From positions 1,889,732 through 1,953,731 of the forward strand of contig NW_017265134.1 in NCBI RefSeq assembly GCF_001638985.1: 64,000 bases of DNA, written 5' to 3'. Under the pieces are notes generated by a model that worked only from the letters and a program-made list of their open reading frames with translations, was not told the origin of the DNA and did no database searches. Each line of letters starts with the position of its first letter. Positions within the stretch are counted from its first letter, which is position 1. The DNA is from Phycomyces blakesleeanus NRRL 1555(-). Taxonomy: Eukaryota > Mucoromycota > Mucoromycetes > Mucorales > Phycomycetaceae. The position numbers and the translations under genes were made by a program. Below, in pieces: positions 23,203 to 35,537 of the stretch.

Positions 23203-23597
23203 AATATGTCTTAGATGCTTGTTGTCCAGTAATATCTTCTACAAGTATATTCAACATCTTAAACATCTAAAACATTTACAAGAGATCAATTGGCAATGTC
23301 AAGATTTTTTATCCTAAAAAGTCAACTATTACTGGTTGCTTGCAATTCCCAATTTTGGACACCAATGTCAACTCTGACAAAGTCTCGACTGGGTGTATCT
23401 TTCTATTATTTTAACTTGTGTCAGAGTTGACATTGGCAATAAAAATCGCAATTCACAAGCAAGTAATAATGGTTGACTTTTAGAGTAAAAGATCTTGTCA
23501 TTGCCAATTGGTCTTTTGTATATATGTTTTAGATGTCTAAGATGGTGAATATACTTGTAGAAGATATTACTGGATAACTAGTATCTAAGACATATTA
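23203..23597. repeat. Long imperfect inverted repeat (about 180-bp arms)
   Basis: Left arm 23203-23379 and right arm 23416-23597 are reverse complements with scattered mismatches, separated by about 36 nt. Matching landmarks are AATATCTTCTACAAGTATATTC against its complement and CCAATGTCAACTCTGACA against its complement. Part of the arm also resembles repeat E. It would fold into a long hairpin if transcribed. It may be a foldback element or a MITE. Confidence 0.8.
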
Positions 23598-24215
23598 GCA
23601 ACCTTTATGCATTTGGAACTTTCAAATACTTTTTTAAATGTTGGGTATTACATTGTCTTTGTCATATCAGATTAAATTGATCAAAATTTCAAATCTGTCT
23701 ATATATATTATTGGACATGTAATATTGTGGTATACACACCACAATTGAGTGAAGAACAGACCCCACAACCAAACACTGGTTCCTTCTTGCTAATGAACCT
23801 GGCAAGTTAACAATCTCCGGAACTGTTACACACCAGGTACACGTACACTACACACTCATACAGTGTAAACCAACCATTACACAACCACTGCAAAAGGAGG
23901 GCCAATTCAGTATACTAAATCTTGACCAAATACTGTCTGAATGAATAAAATTCAGCATGAATTCGATCGGAATTTATGATGCCAATTTTTTAAAATTCGT
24001 GAGCTAAATGAATACAATTAGTATACTGAATTTTAGGAACGCAAAAAGAAAAAGTGTGATATACTTTTATGTGATATATTTTGGTCGTGAAAATATAGAC
24101 GCACTTTTATCAGACCGCAGATTTTTCATTTTATATTGGTTTTGGGGGTTTTTTTTAAATACACCACATAACATTCAACATCTTTTTATTACTATATATG
24201 GGTTGTTAAAGAAGA

Positions 24216-24259
24216 GATTTGGTCAAGATTTGGTCAAGATTTAGTCAAGATTTAGAGGT
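24216..24259 (+). repeat. 11-bp tandem repeat, subterminal to Tnp-3
   Basis: Four consecutive units GATTTGGTCAA, GATTTGGTCAA, GATTTAGTCAA and GATTTAGAGGT. An inverted copy (CTAAATCTTGACC) lies at about 23923 beside the left terminus. CACTA transposases and their helper proteins often bind repeated subterminal motifs, so this is a candidate binding array. Confidence 0.7.
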
Positions 24260-24322
24260 TTATGGGTCATTTTAAAGGTTTTTATTGGTTTGAAAAAATT
24301 TTCTTATTGTTTCTAGCTGTTT

Positions 24323-25390
24323 CTATTCGTCTACATCACTAATCGTCTTCTGTTGCAATTGGGTAGAAACATCACACTCGATGCCATCATTTATTTTAGT
24401 GGATACTATGTTATTCCTTTCGAACATCCATTGGTCCACCTCTGGTGCAATCGACCCCTACTGTATTCCATTGCTTGCTGCAGCATGCCTTCTTGGCCTG
24501 TTTGTTTACTTTTATAAAAAATAATTATAGGGTGGATTAGAAAAAATGTTCTAGGTATATTTATTTGAGAGCAACAGATTATTTAAAAAATATGAATGTA
24601 CTTACAATAAAGTTAAACACGAGAACAGATGGATGTCTTTAACATAAAGATAGATATATCAACGTTTTAGTTAAATGTCTCAATTATAGTAATATTGTCT
24701 ATAAAAATAATAACTTTTGTTAATACGATGCAAAGTAAATAAGACTATGATTTGCTTACCAGACAGTTCAGAAAACAGAAGAGTTGACAAACACAAAATA
24801 CAATGACATTGTCTATAAAATATAATCTTTTATTAGAATGAAATAAAGAGTATCAGACTATTTTTTGCTTACCAATTATTCAATACAATAGAAGATGCAG
24901 CATGCGGGAAATGGAGATATTATCTATAAAATAATTTCTTTTCATTAGAATTACATACAAAGAAGTAGAATGATTATTTACTTACTTGTCTGTCTGTAGA
25001 GAATAAGAGTCGGTATATAATCAAAAAAAGAGGACCGAGATAAAGACCAGTGACTATAGAGTATATGGTATACATAAGAAAAATAATAAATACAAGTTGT
25101 ATCTTGAAGGTGCACGTTAATATTTATACAACATACCATTTTGTAAACCCTCCCAAGGTATATGTCTTTGTTAATGGGCCAGAAAAATCTAAGCAGAATA
25201 ATTAATACATAAATCGTGAATAAATATTCAAGTATATTTTTATTACCTTTTTATCATTATTTTTGAGGCAGTTAAGAAGGACTTGGTGGTTTAAAGCATA
25301 GTGTATCATACTAGAATAAAAACAACAAGATGATTAGGTCTTGAAACTTTGATGTGAGTTGATGCTTACCATGTTAGACATTAAGAAAGA
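24323..25390 (-). CDS. Putative spliced micro-exon gene of Tnp-3
   Basis: Minus-strand exons of about 45-70 nt are separated by introns of about 55-90 nt with strong borders (GTAAGC donors at about 25366, 24866 and 24758, GTAAGT near 24985, and TTATAG or TCTAG acceptors). A last coding-like exon, 24457-24323, has 44 open codons ending TISDVDE and TAG, with an acidic, ordinary amino-acid composition. Middle exons are hydrophobic and Cys-rich or closed in all frames, so a single coding frame could not be fixed. It diverges from the partner gene at 25798, as in Tnp-1. No family is recognised; an RNA product or a small membrane protein are both possible. Confidence 0.35.
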
Positions 25391-25797
25391 AGTAAAGAAG
25401 AAGAAAGAAAAAATTAAAAAAAAAATGGGGGAAATTCAAAATTATAATTTTATGACCGTTGACCCTGAGAAACTGATAGAATCAATGGAGCAAATTGAAA
25501 GTCATTCAACCCATCCCGATTGAGACAAGACATTACGTACTAAACCATAATCTCTCACATCTTTGTAATGGATGTAAGCTATTACAAATGCCTTTCCAAG
25601 TCGGCTTATAAAGAAAAGTATAATATAGAAAGCAAAATGCTATAAAGAGCATCATCAGAAAAATAATCTTTTGGTGCCTTACTTTCCACCTTTACGTATG
25701 TTTTGATTTATTTTATTATTTTAAAGAAACCCGACTCTAATTATTAAAGTATTCACATTGTTTCCATTTCTTTCATTAACCTTAAATATCTCAATTC

Positions 25798-26886
25798 ATG
25801 TCTTCTAATACGCAGCAATCCAAAAAAATGAAAAAGACGACTACAAAAAAGTCTGTTCAACAAACTGCTGGGACAGCAGCAAGCACAAGACAACGGGAAA
25901 TTCTTCCCAGCTTGACAGTTAGCGCAGAGCTAGATGGTACTGTCCTGTCCACTTTGTCCACCATGAGCACCCAACTGAATGAATCTCATTCACTTTTGGA
26001 GAAGGTCTACCACAACATGGGAGCAACCAATGGCCAGAATAACAATTCGAACCATAGTCCCATTGGTCAGGCTCTTACTACAGGAGAATATATAAAGTAC
26101 CGCCTTCCAATGGTTTTGGTAGGATATATACTAGTAATAGAATATTGCAAAGTTACTTACATTATATTTTGCAGAGATTGATCCGTTCTCAAACACGAGC
26201 AGTTCTGGCAACAATGCCATTGACAGTCAATGAGGGCGCCTTCTCGACATCCAACCGTCCCATTGCTGATGTAGTGCAGAGCTACACACATCAGCAAGCT
26301 GAAGTAAAGTCTGTTTCGTCTGCAGTTGTGGAAGAGAAAACCCGAAGACATATTTCGTATATGCTTCAAAGGGCAAAAGCTTTGCCAGAAAAGATAGCTC
26401 GACAAAATCGGATTTCTCGACGCCGGTCCAGAAAGAGAAACGTAAGTATAGTCAACAGTTTTTGTGTAAACTATTTTAACTTTTTTTTTCAGATTCTTGC
26501 AGACTACAAGGCAATTCACTTAGCTGACAAGGCAAACCTTGAGTCTAAGTTTGGTGAGACTGTCGTTAACCTTCTGGACTATGACATGTTGTCTGATATT
26601 GAGTCAGATGAGGAGAAAAATAAAACTAGATATACTCCTAGAAATAGACATCTCTTGGTAAGGCTCTCATGATAAAAGTTATTTTTTTTAATACTTCTAA
26701 CTCAAAAGTATTTATATTATAATGCAGGTGGATGAATACTTTACTGTTTTGAAGAAACAGAGACTTGCTAACAAGGGACCAGACGTCATTGGCAATTCTG
26801 TCTATCCAATTATTTTGAGAAACACCGAGTTATCGAATGAGAAAAAGGCACGTGTTGCTGCTTGGATTCACACACGCCAACAATAA
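25798..26886 (+). CDS. Tnp-3 partner protein
   Basis: Exons 25798-26118, 26175-26441, 26493-26657 and 26728-26886 have clean GT...AG borders and no premature stop. The product is about 303 aa: a basic Lys/Thr/Gln-rich start, a helical stretch (LSTMSTQLNESHSLLEK), a strongly basic block at the end of exon 2 (NRISRRRSRKRN, a likely nuclear signal or DNA contact), then DMLSDIESDEE in exon 3. The acidic motif sits in the third exon, just as in the partner of Tnp-1. It is tail to tail with the transposase, 617 bp apart. Function in transposition is inferred from conserved linkage only. Confidence 0.7.
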
Positions 26887-27502
26887 ATCATTATTTTGTT
26901 TACAAAGTGCATATAGTACTTTAATGATTTTTATTGATTGTGTTGAATGATGTGGGGTGAAGTGGTAAAATATAATCAGGTGGTATTGTCAAGATGAGAA
27001 GCAATTAATATATGAATAAAAGGAAAAAGAAAAAGACAAAATCAAAAATCAAAATAATAAATTATTATTTTATTTTATTTTATTTTATTTTATTTTAAAG
27101 CCAATTAATAAAAAAAATATATATACAAAGCAATTATTTAATTATATAACCCTGATTGTTTTATCCTCGTTTTTTTTTATTGGAAATTATAATACTGATA
27201 CTAGCAAGAATATGTAATAAAGGCAAAGAAAATGGTAAATGTCGGGTATTAAATATACAAGTTTTTTTGTCTTTTATATTATTGATAAAAGCAAGAGAAA
27301 TAAATAATGGTTTTTACTATTTGTTAATAGTTAAAAAAAACTGGTAATATAATTTACTATTGCTCTTTTAAATACTTAATAAAGAAGTAATGTTAAAACT
27401 AAATAAGAATACAGAGATAAATAAAGCTAAACCTTTTTACAGTCAAAAAAACTTGTATTATAATTATTTATACTGGTAACCTAAATAGTTGTTATTTATT
27501 TT
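26887..27502. other. Convergent spacer between partner and transposase in Tnp-3
   Basis: No gene seen. Contains an (ATTTT)n microsatellite at 27066-27096. The 63-codon frame at 27156 is AT-driven and not supported. Confidence 0.6.
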
Positions 27503-30500
27503 TTATGTGACTACTTTTCTAGGCAGTGGAATAACCAGGTGCTTTTGCGTCCCACTCTGCATTTTATGTGTAGTCAACGCAAAGCACGAATGCAGACGAT
27601 GCACTGGAACAATGCACGAAGCATCTTCTTCCATAAATCCCTTGTCCCACAACTGCAGACCTTGATCAGCTAATGGCTGATGACTACTTGAATAGTAGGC
27701 GGGAAACCATTTAATGAATGTGAACATTGACACTCTTTTGACTCCACCAATCTTGATGGTATGAGTAAATAAATACTCTATTTGATCAGGGAATTCAGAT
27801 ACATCGTCATTTGTTCTCTCAAGAAACAATACCCTCACAAAAGACCCGCGCTTCTTCTTTTCACCACTGCAGTACTCTTGCCCCAGCAACGAAATCTTCT
27901 TCACCTTTTGAATCCGATTGTTCACAAATACATCCTCACCAATTGGGATTCTCCCTACCACACAGAAGGAAACACTTGTACTCTGGTAAGCCTTGACATA
28001 GAATTCAAATAACCACTGATAGTGATCATCCTTCATCATAGTCAAAGGCTGCAACTTGATTGGCAATGTGGTCGGGGGCAAGGCCTCACTTCCGGTGACA
28101 TTGTACCATGGATTTGTAGCAGCTTGCTGGAACATTGCTAAGCTAAATGGCAACGCAGGAGGGTGGCCAGCATCCAAATTCAAGGGAGAAGAGCTGTCGG
28201 AATTTGATTTTACTTGGGCAACCCCCTCAAGGAACTCTATCAGTGGTGATGAAAGATTGGTAGAATATGCTCAAAGAAAGCTACCAATGAATGCTTTCTC
28301 CAGGAAGACTCTCATGAAGGTGACCTCAAGACCATTGCAACGGTTCGTCTTGATGTTCTTCAACTTGCCGTTGTATCTCTCGAAGCTATACAGCCAGAAT
28401 GCGTATACCAGACCAAAATTAAGCATTGACTCACGCAAGTGCATATGCAAGTGCATATTTGGCGTGATGCTGCTCTCTCCATAAAGAGTCTCACACTCTT
28501 TTCCGAATTCTCCAAGGAGCTGGTGTGCGCTGTCAATTTCTGAATATGTGACTGAAGGACCGGTCAACTTTTGGCATGCTTTTACAAAGAGAGTCCAGTT
28601 TTTGTAGTCGTCTTCAGGCAAAGCGTCTTTTAGTACCACCAACGAATAAATCAGACACCACAATCGCCACTCGTCTGCCTTCATATACGGGAAACCAGAT
28701 TCGATCTTTGTTGATAAAATGGCATACCCAGGAGGAACAAGAATACCATTGGCAAGACGTTGCATACGGATGAGAACAGCAGTTGGGAGATACCTCAGGT
28801 CTTTCCAAACACTGATCATATGCTTTGCTGTCCCAAGAAACAAATTGTGCATGGGATCAACAATCGTGTATCGGACGGGATCAAAGTAGTGTAGGCGATG
28901 CAACTCGGAAAAACGGGTGCCATGCTGCTTCTCCAAAACAGCTCTCTCTGCATCAGATTCTGCACAGAACCACATCTCAGCTTCGGTTGCATTTTCCTCT
29001 TTTGTTCGGGAGACCCAGTTCTCATGATCGAATCCAGAATAATTGATCTTACTTGTTCCAGCAACAACAGTGAAATGACGCTTGCATATGTGACAGGCGT
29101 TTGTACTTGCAAATCCTGTAAATCCAGCAGTCTTTCTTGCAGCAGGTATGTCGCAAGCAACACACATAAGAGCAGCGCGGATACTAGTACCATTGGGGAA
29201 CTCTGGAGTTTTCATAGTTATGCCACCGTATAACTCTACCAGCTCGTCTACCAGAGGTTCCAAGAAGTTGTTCATCTGGTCGATCTTTGCTTCCTTTGGA
29301 CCAGGCATGACACCAACAAGGATAATGTTTTCCGGCTTCATTCTTTCTTCCCTAGGCAGGTTGTTCATTGACAGGTACAAGGCCCCACTTGCATGTGTAT
29401 GACCCTCGAACGGTTGAAACCAATCCACATTCAATGTCAACATCAAAGAATGGTCGTGATTCACAAAAGGCTTGTCATCTTCATCAAGGAGCTCAGACCA
29501 CATTGCACCATCATAGACGTCCAACAAGGTACTGTTTACGGTTTCCCTTGATCTCCATTGAACGATTTGATGCTCGAACCCAGGTTTGGCGAAATGCTGT
29601 GCCAATGCATTCTTGAGCAAGTTGTATGGAAAAACCATGAGAGGGACGGCGCGATCAGCTTCGGTGTCAGAGAAAAGAGGATTTCCGCAGTATGTTGGTG
29701 GTGTGGTTGTGTATTTTTCGAATGTGCAATTTGGTTGGCGATTGCCTGGCAGGTAAATTGCAAAGCACTTGTTGCAGACGGTGTATTTGACGATGCTTTT
29801 TTTCATGAAATTGAAGCCGGTCATAGTCTTTAATGCATCAATGGTGAGTGGGAGATCGGTATCCTTATCAAAGGCAACAAGAAGATGGTGGAAGAATTTC
29901 AACATAGCAGTTCCACCTGCTTGAACCAAGTAAAACGCCTGAAAGATAACGCCAAATAGAGCCATGAATTGGCTTGTTTGAGACATTTCATGAATTTTCA
30001 AAGAAGCAACTACAAAGGCAAGTATTTCTGTTAATTATTTGTAACACAATTTATGTATATTTCTTTTTTAAATGTATGCATACTGGAAGCAACCATGTCT
30101 TCAAAATCTTCAACACTGGCAACCTCAACTTCACTCTCATCTTCAGACTCATCGCTTGAATCAGGATCGTCATTGTCAGAAGCCAATGATGTTGTCTCGA
30201 CATCAGACTCTTCGAATTGAAAAATCTCGTCTTCTCTCAAAAAAGGTACACTCTGTATGGTAGTTTCGGCTGATACAATAGAATAATTGTCTTCATCTAT
30301 AGTAAAACCAGACTATTAGCTATCTAAATTATGATTTATTAAAAAGAAATTTTATACTCACAATCAATCGATGTTTCAGATACATCTACCATCTCAACGT
30401 CTGTCTCTTCTTCGACAACTTCTGTATTAACTGATAATTAACAAAAAAAATATTAGATTACAATTTATCCAGTAATGCGCGTACTACTCAAATGTCATTT

Positions 30501-30650
30501 ACCTCGATTTTTTGGGCCAATGTCTAATAACTTATCAGCATTATTATGATGCTTAAAGGTCTGTGCATTTTGCAAAATTCCGCCAATTGCATTTTTGGTA
30601 CATGATGAACATGTACACATAACAGTGTAGGTTTTAGTTGTAGAATTCAT
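27503..30650 (-). pseudogene. Tnp2-family transposase of Tnp-3 with one premature TGA
   Basis: Exons about 30650-30503, 30430-30362, 30296-30084 and 30009-27503. Exon 1 has a Cys-rich module (MCTCSSCTKN...TFKHHNN); exons 2-3 are very acidic. The main exon carries a hydrophobic start (FMALFGVIFQAFYLVQ), LNVDWFQPFEG, VACDIPAARK, CHICKRHF, DPMHNLFLGTAKHM and a IPLPRK tail. Only one defect was found, an in-frame TGA at 28271-28273; the frame then continues through AYSTNLSS to the end. About two thirds of the protein, including all the landmark motifs before the stop, would still be made. Readthrough or a recent mutation are both possible. Confidence 0.85.
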
Positions 30651-31464
30651 AACAGTAAGAATAATATTAATAATAATAAAATAATAAAGAGGTGTATACT
30701 ATATTTTATTTTCATCTTTTATATGTCTCTTATTTTTGTCATTAATAATGAGTTGATATATCTTGTTCACTATGTCATTGACTACATTGAGCTTACCGTC
30801 CCTATTAGTAAGAATTACAAATGGATTTTGATGCAGCGATCTTTTCTTAAAAAAAGTGTGCCTGATTATTAATGGGGCTTCAATTTAATAATCACTGATA
30901 TAATGGCGTAGTTTTTCTCTTTCACGTTTTTTTAACATGACATCAATTCTCACTCATTTTGACAAGTAGCCTTTTTTGGATTTTCTTTTTCTTGTATTTT
31001 TTATGACATCAATTCTTGCTCTTTTTTTCAATTTTTTTTGATATACTTTCTTATTAAAAATAAGTCATATATCATACATTATTATATTCTAATAAAATTC
31101 GGTATTTTTTGCAATGCAATAAAAATATTATTGAGTCTAAATTAGGTGCATCTGTAACAACAAGTTTTTCCTTCTAGAAAAATAATTAAATACTACATTT
31201 AACATTTAATATTTTATTTTTATTTTTTATTTTTCTGCCAAGTCAATCGAAACATATATTTTTTAAGACAATTGTGCGATTTATTGCCTAATTAATAAAT
31301 ATTTGTGTTTGTATCTGTGTTTATTTAATATAATCAGAAAAAATTGCGAATTCCCATCTCAAGAAAAAAATATATTGAAAAACGATGGTGTTTGAAATAT
31401 TTTTCCAAATTTTGCCAAAATTCAAAAAATAAAATTCGATTGAATCCACCCTCCTTTTGCAGTG
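30651..31464. other. Tnp-3 right subterminal region
   Basis: Non-coding sequence between the transposase first exon and the terminus. It contains direct copies of TGACATCAATTCT (30938 and about 31002). No gene seen. Confidence 0.5.
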
Positions 31465-31879
31465 AACAGGGATTTGAATTACAGAGATTTGAATAGTAGC
31501 AGATATAAACAATATTATTTTGTCTCTTTAATAAATAACACTCTCACAGTATCTACTTTTCCCATTATTGAGATACTAACCCATAAACAATCCCGAATAC
31601 CTCAAATATAACTAAAATTGCAAATGGTAATATTAAATAATTTCATTTCTTTCTGCTAGTATTTTTTAATGGGAGTTTAGTACAAAAATTAAAAGCATAT
31701 AATTGGTTGCAAATTTGAAAAAATATACTTCTTACCAAGCAAATTTTGAAAAATAAGAGACTTCTTTTTTCAAATTTCTTTTGTTTTGTTACACTTAATT
31801 TAAAGTTAAAATTTGAAAAAAAGTCTTCAATATCCTTATAAAGTAATTTTTTAGTTTTTTCAAAATGCATAAAGATTGC

Positions 31880-32212
31880 TATTAACGTAGCTATTCTTTT
31901 AGTCAGAAATCAAGTATCAATTCATATAAATAGTCAAGAAATATATTTATAAAAATTATATTTTATTTCCAATCCAAAAACTATTCATAAACTTAACAGT
32001 CCCCAGTGGTATTGATTCTGCAACTTAGTTACAAGTACCAAAAAAGAAATACCAGATCAAGACTTGACACACCAATGTCAAATCTGACAAATGTTGTTCC
32101 CAATCTGGGTTGGTCTTCCTTTTACTATAACAAAGTCAAAAGGTCAAACCCACTGGGAATCAAGGAGTATACGTAAAATCAAAGAGAGGATAAAAGATAC
32201 TTTTTATTGGTA
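31880..32212 (+). repeat. Repeat E, copy 2, split by the pogo-like element
   Basis: Matches 23220-22790 on the other strand: AAATACCAGATCAAGACTTG and GAGAGGATAAAAGAT are shared. Similarity resumes beyond the pogo-like element at 38722 (TTGTCTTATATAG), so that element landed inside this repeat. Another fragment related to it lies at 38905-38965 on the minus strand. Confidence 0.55.
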
Positions 32213-32693
32213 CAGTGATCCCTCAATAATTTCACGCCCCTTTAATTTCACGCTTCAATAATTTCAAGGCTCTGAAGACCCAACTCGAAAAATAGGGCTT
32301 AACTATCACGATTCTCGTTAATTTCACTTTCACGAATTTTTTTGGCCATGAATCCTTAAAGAAAAAAAATTAGCCAATCAGACAAGAGCACTATAGTTAA
32401 ATTTTGCTTTAAATTTTTTTAATTCAGACTTTTCATGATTTTGTAATTGACATCAATTGGTGTGGACAGACTAAAAGTTCAAAAAAAGGGCAAAAAAGGG
32501 CAAAATTAATCAACGGCTATAATTGGCCAGTTTTCGTCTGATACTACTTGCATGATAATATCATGCATCCCTTCTAGTTGCATTACACTTAAATAGCAAA
32601 CGACAATTTAAAGCATATATACTTGCTATAATTAAATACTAGCATATATAAAAGTGAGAAATATATTACTCTTTTACTTATTATCTTAAAAAA

Positions 32694-34136
32694 ATGCCGC
32701 ATACTCCAATAAATATACTCGCAAAATCATTTTTGGATGCATCTGCAGCTATCACTCAACACACGTTAAAGAAGATGATCAAGATGTTGTCCAACTCTAA
32801 TGTCATTGCTTGTGAGGAAGATCATGACACATACAAAGATTTTGCAAGCATATGCAAATTAAAGCTACAACAGGAGAAATTGATGGTTACAAAGGCCCAA
32901 GACAAAATCAGCAAAGGATGCTATTTTTTTAAAGGGCAAAACAAGATCAAGAAACTTGTAACTCAAAAAGAAAGATTGAATTTTCTGCTTGCCTTGGATG
33001 AAAGCGGCTTTCTGGAAGAGTTTCGAATGAGCAAGGGCTCTTTTTATAAGCTGTATGATCTTGTAAAAAATCACGAGCTTTACAAACAATTGTCAGGATT
33101 TTACTCGATCGATGTTAGACTACAGATTTCTATTGTTCTTGACCAATTAGGATCAAATAGTAATTCTTCATCAAGTGGCCGTTTGGCAAGACGTTCTGAA
33201 ATAGGAAGTAAGTGACTCAGAATAATATTCTACAACTGTTTACCCACATATACAAGAGCAAATTTATTCACCTGTTTCCTACAATAAAAACAAATAGAGG
33301 GCTCTATCAAGAATATAACAACCAGATTCTTTAAAGTAATTCTCTCTTTGGAGCACAAGTTCGTTTATTGGCCAACCAAATCTGAGAAAGCAGAGATAAA
33401 ATGAGCAAATGAATATCCATTAGGATATCCAAACCTTGTTGGATTTCTTGATGGATGCTTATTTAAGCTGGCAAAAGCACCATCGTGGAAGTCAGAGCAG
33501 TTTTTTGGTCGCAGATTTGCTTACTGTGTAAACAGTGTCACAGTGTGTGATCATAGACACATAATCCGATGCATATCAACCAGTTTCTTTGGAAGTTCAC
33601 ATGATATGTGTACTTTGTCTGAGTGTGAGCTTGGAAAATTCCCAGAGCAATTCTTCTCTGATGATGAGTATGTGTTGGCAGACGCGGGGTACAAGGCTAT
33701 GAACTATATTGTTCCAATCAAAAAGAAACCAAAGAACAGTGAACTCTCATTAGCAGACCAAGAGTTCAACACCAAGATCTCGAGCATGCAAATAAAAATT
33801 GTGCATGAATTTGGAATCTTGAAAGAGAGATTCTACTCTCTCAAATCAATCTCTGTAAGAATAAAAAGAAAGGAAGACATTGTAAAAGTTAACACATGGA
33901 TTCAGGTTTGCGTAGACTTGAACAATTTCCTGATATGTCAAGATGATGACAAATGGTCTCAGGAAGCCAAGCGTCGATGGGAAGATAGAGAGAAAGCTGA
34001 AGTTGAATGTCTGCGGAAGACAGGATATTCAGAGAAGTCTGGTATAGTAGATGGATCCCAGAATATAGACAAAAATACAAGGTGGATCCAAACACAATGT
34101 GTTGTTATGTCAAAAGAGAAGAATAAATCTTCTTGA
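32694..34136 (+). pseudogene. Harbinger (PIF/HARBI1-like) DDE transposase with one TGA
   Basis: Exon 1 is 32694-33207 (MPHTPINILAKSF..., with KGSFYKLYDLV before the nuclease); the intron is 33208-33297; exon 2 is 33298-34136. Catalytic landmarks are LVGFLDGCLFKL (first D), LADAGYKAMNYIVP (second D) and VHEFGILKERFYSL (E). One in-frame TGA at 33402-33404 lies just before the first catalytic block (EIK-stop-ANEYPLGYPNL). Everything else is open, about 450 codons, a normal size. The enzyme would cut and join the element ends with help from the neighbouring Myb-like protein. Confidence 0.85.
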
Positions 34137-34465
34137 ATAAAGAAAATAAGCTTTGATCATTCTAAATACATTAAAAAAACAGAAGTATTAGCTTTTATAT
34201 CTATTAGATAGATCTCACTTTTCGGCATTTGACAGCTGTAATTAAATAGATATTTTGTCATTATTTATGTTCTTCTCTTTCTTTAATATTTTATTATCAA
34301 ACTATTTTGAAGATGTAAGTAGAAGATCAATTTTACCTGTTTTAATGATAGTATCTTTATATAGTCTACATGCCTTTACATTTTTTTAAATGAAATAACA
34401 TTAGTTCTGAGAATTTGTATATATATAAATTAAATGCATAGTATAAATAAAAGAAATACAATTTA
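34137..34465. other. Convergent spacer inside the Harbinger
   Basis: AT-rich sequence between the two tail-to-tail genes; nothing supported. Confidence 0.6.
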
Positions 34466-35537
34466 TTAATTGAGGTATTGGTTATATACCTCTTCTAATT
34501 CATTCTTAGTCTTCTTCTCAGACCAGTCAAATGTTTTTGCCATAAGGATCACTCCTTTTACCTGCTGCTTGCATTGAAGCTCTTTTTGCAGCTTCTCCTT
34601 CTGGTTCTTGAGCTCTTCCTTGTACTTTGATTCTAAGAGCAATATCCGGGCATCATTGAACTCTTTTATACTATGCCTGATATTCTCTATGCTCTTGACT
34701 GATCTTTTTGCCGTGTTCTTCACAATCTTGCCAAAGAATTTAGGGCATATTTTGCCACTGTACGCACTGGCATCAGAGTGCTCGGAGCTGCTGCTTTCAC
34801 TATTGCTTTAGACAATGGCCTCTCTCTGAGAACTGATCTCATTGCTGACATCAGCTCCCTGTTCTTCTTGGTCTTTGTAGCTTTTGCTGCTCTCACTGGC
34901 TTCGTCACCTCTATCGTTTTCACCGTCTTCACTGTCTTCACCGTCTTCACCCTTGCTCATGTCTTGGGCTTTGTTTAAGTCTAAGAGTGTTGTTGTATTA
35001 CATACAGCAGGTGACTTTGCCTTACTTTTACCAAGTACTTTTCTCATCTGCGTGAAGTTTGGGCATATATTATTAAGATATACTTATAAAAAATAATTTA
35101 AATTATTTAGATGTTTGTTTTAACTTATACGTAACAATATTCATATCTTCAAGCTCATCTTTTTCATGTTGAGACATTTCTTCTTTGCTAATTCTCATTG
35201 TGCTGTCTTCCCAGGCTTTGAATGCAATAGGATATTGCTTGGTTATTAAATACGTCAGCTTGCTTTTTATTTGAGAGCTGGTGTGCTTCACACCATGCTT
35301 ATCAAAATACTGGCAGCAGTTGTTGATTACTCTGGTCTTGCTGACCTTGACCTTCTTCCCGTTCTTGAAGCCACCAAGATACTTCCTCAGATTGTCTGCA
35401 TCGTCTTTCAGCAGAAAGTACTGCAGCCAATCATTCGATGACAACCCATCTTTACCACCATCTGGCTTCATCCAGGAATGTGACTGATTGTCATCTTCCT
35501 GATGAGAAACGAACTCAATAGCACTGGGGGTGGACAT
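34466..35537 (-). pseudogene. Harbinger Myb/SANT-like accessory protein, one TAA
   Basis: Starts MSTPSAIEFVSHQ at 35537. A Myb/trihelix-like region follows: DWLQYFLLKDDA, SSQIKSKLTYLI and PIAFKAWEDST, the pattern used to bind DNA and bring Harbinger transposase into the nucleus. After an intron (about 35120-35048) comes an acidic stretch encoded by 9-bp repeats (GEDGEDSEDGEN) and a C-terminal coiled coil (SKYKEELKNQKEKLQKELQC). One in-frame TAA at about 34808 interrupts between the acidic part and the coiled coil. Confidence 0.7.

Larger units (their letters stand above)
23886..31464 (-). mobile_element. Tnp-3: complete Tnp2-type CACTA element, TSD AAC
   Basis: 7579 bp. Both ends read CACTGCAAAAGGAGGG inwards (16-bp perfect terminal inverted repeat), and AAC occurs at 23883-23885 and 31465-31467. 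Contents: micro-exon gene (minus), partner gene (plus), transposase (minus). Ends and layout are intact, but the transposase has one nonsense codon. Subterminal motifs related to GATTTGGTCAA occur near the left end. Confidence 0.93.
23726..31604 (+). mobile_element. Solo LTR, family C, split by Tnp-3
   Basis: The two halves, 23726-23885 and 31465-31604, together make one LTR of about 297 bp starting TGTGGTATACACACCACA and ending CTCA. The pentamer AATAT flanks the whole at 23721-23725 and 31605-31609. Both halves align with the uninterrupted family-C LTR at 49191-49469 on the other strand. The Tnp-3 target duplication AAC marks the break. Confidence 0.88.

Noticed and set aside
24381..24524. 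A 47-codon plus-strand frame with a C-terminal hydrophobic helix
   Set aside because: It is antisense to a better coding-like exon (24457-24323) ending TISDVDE.
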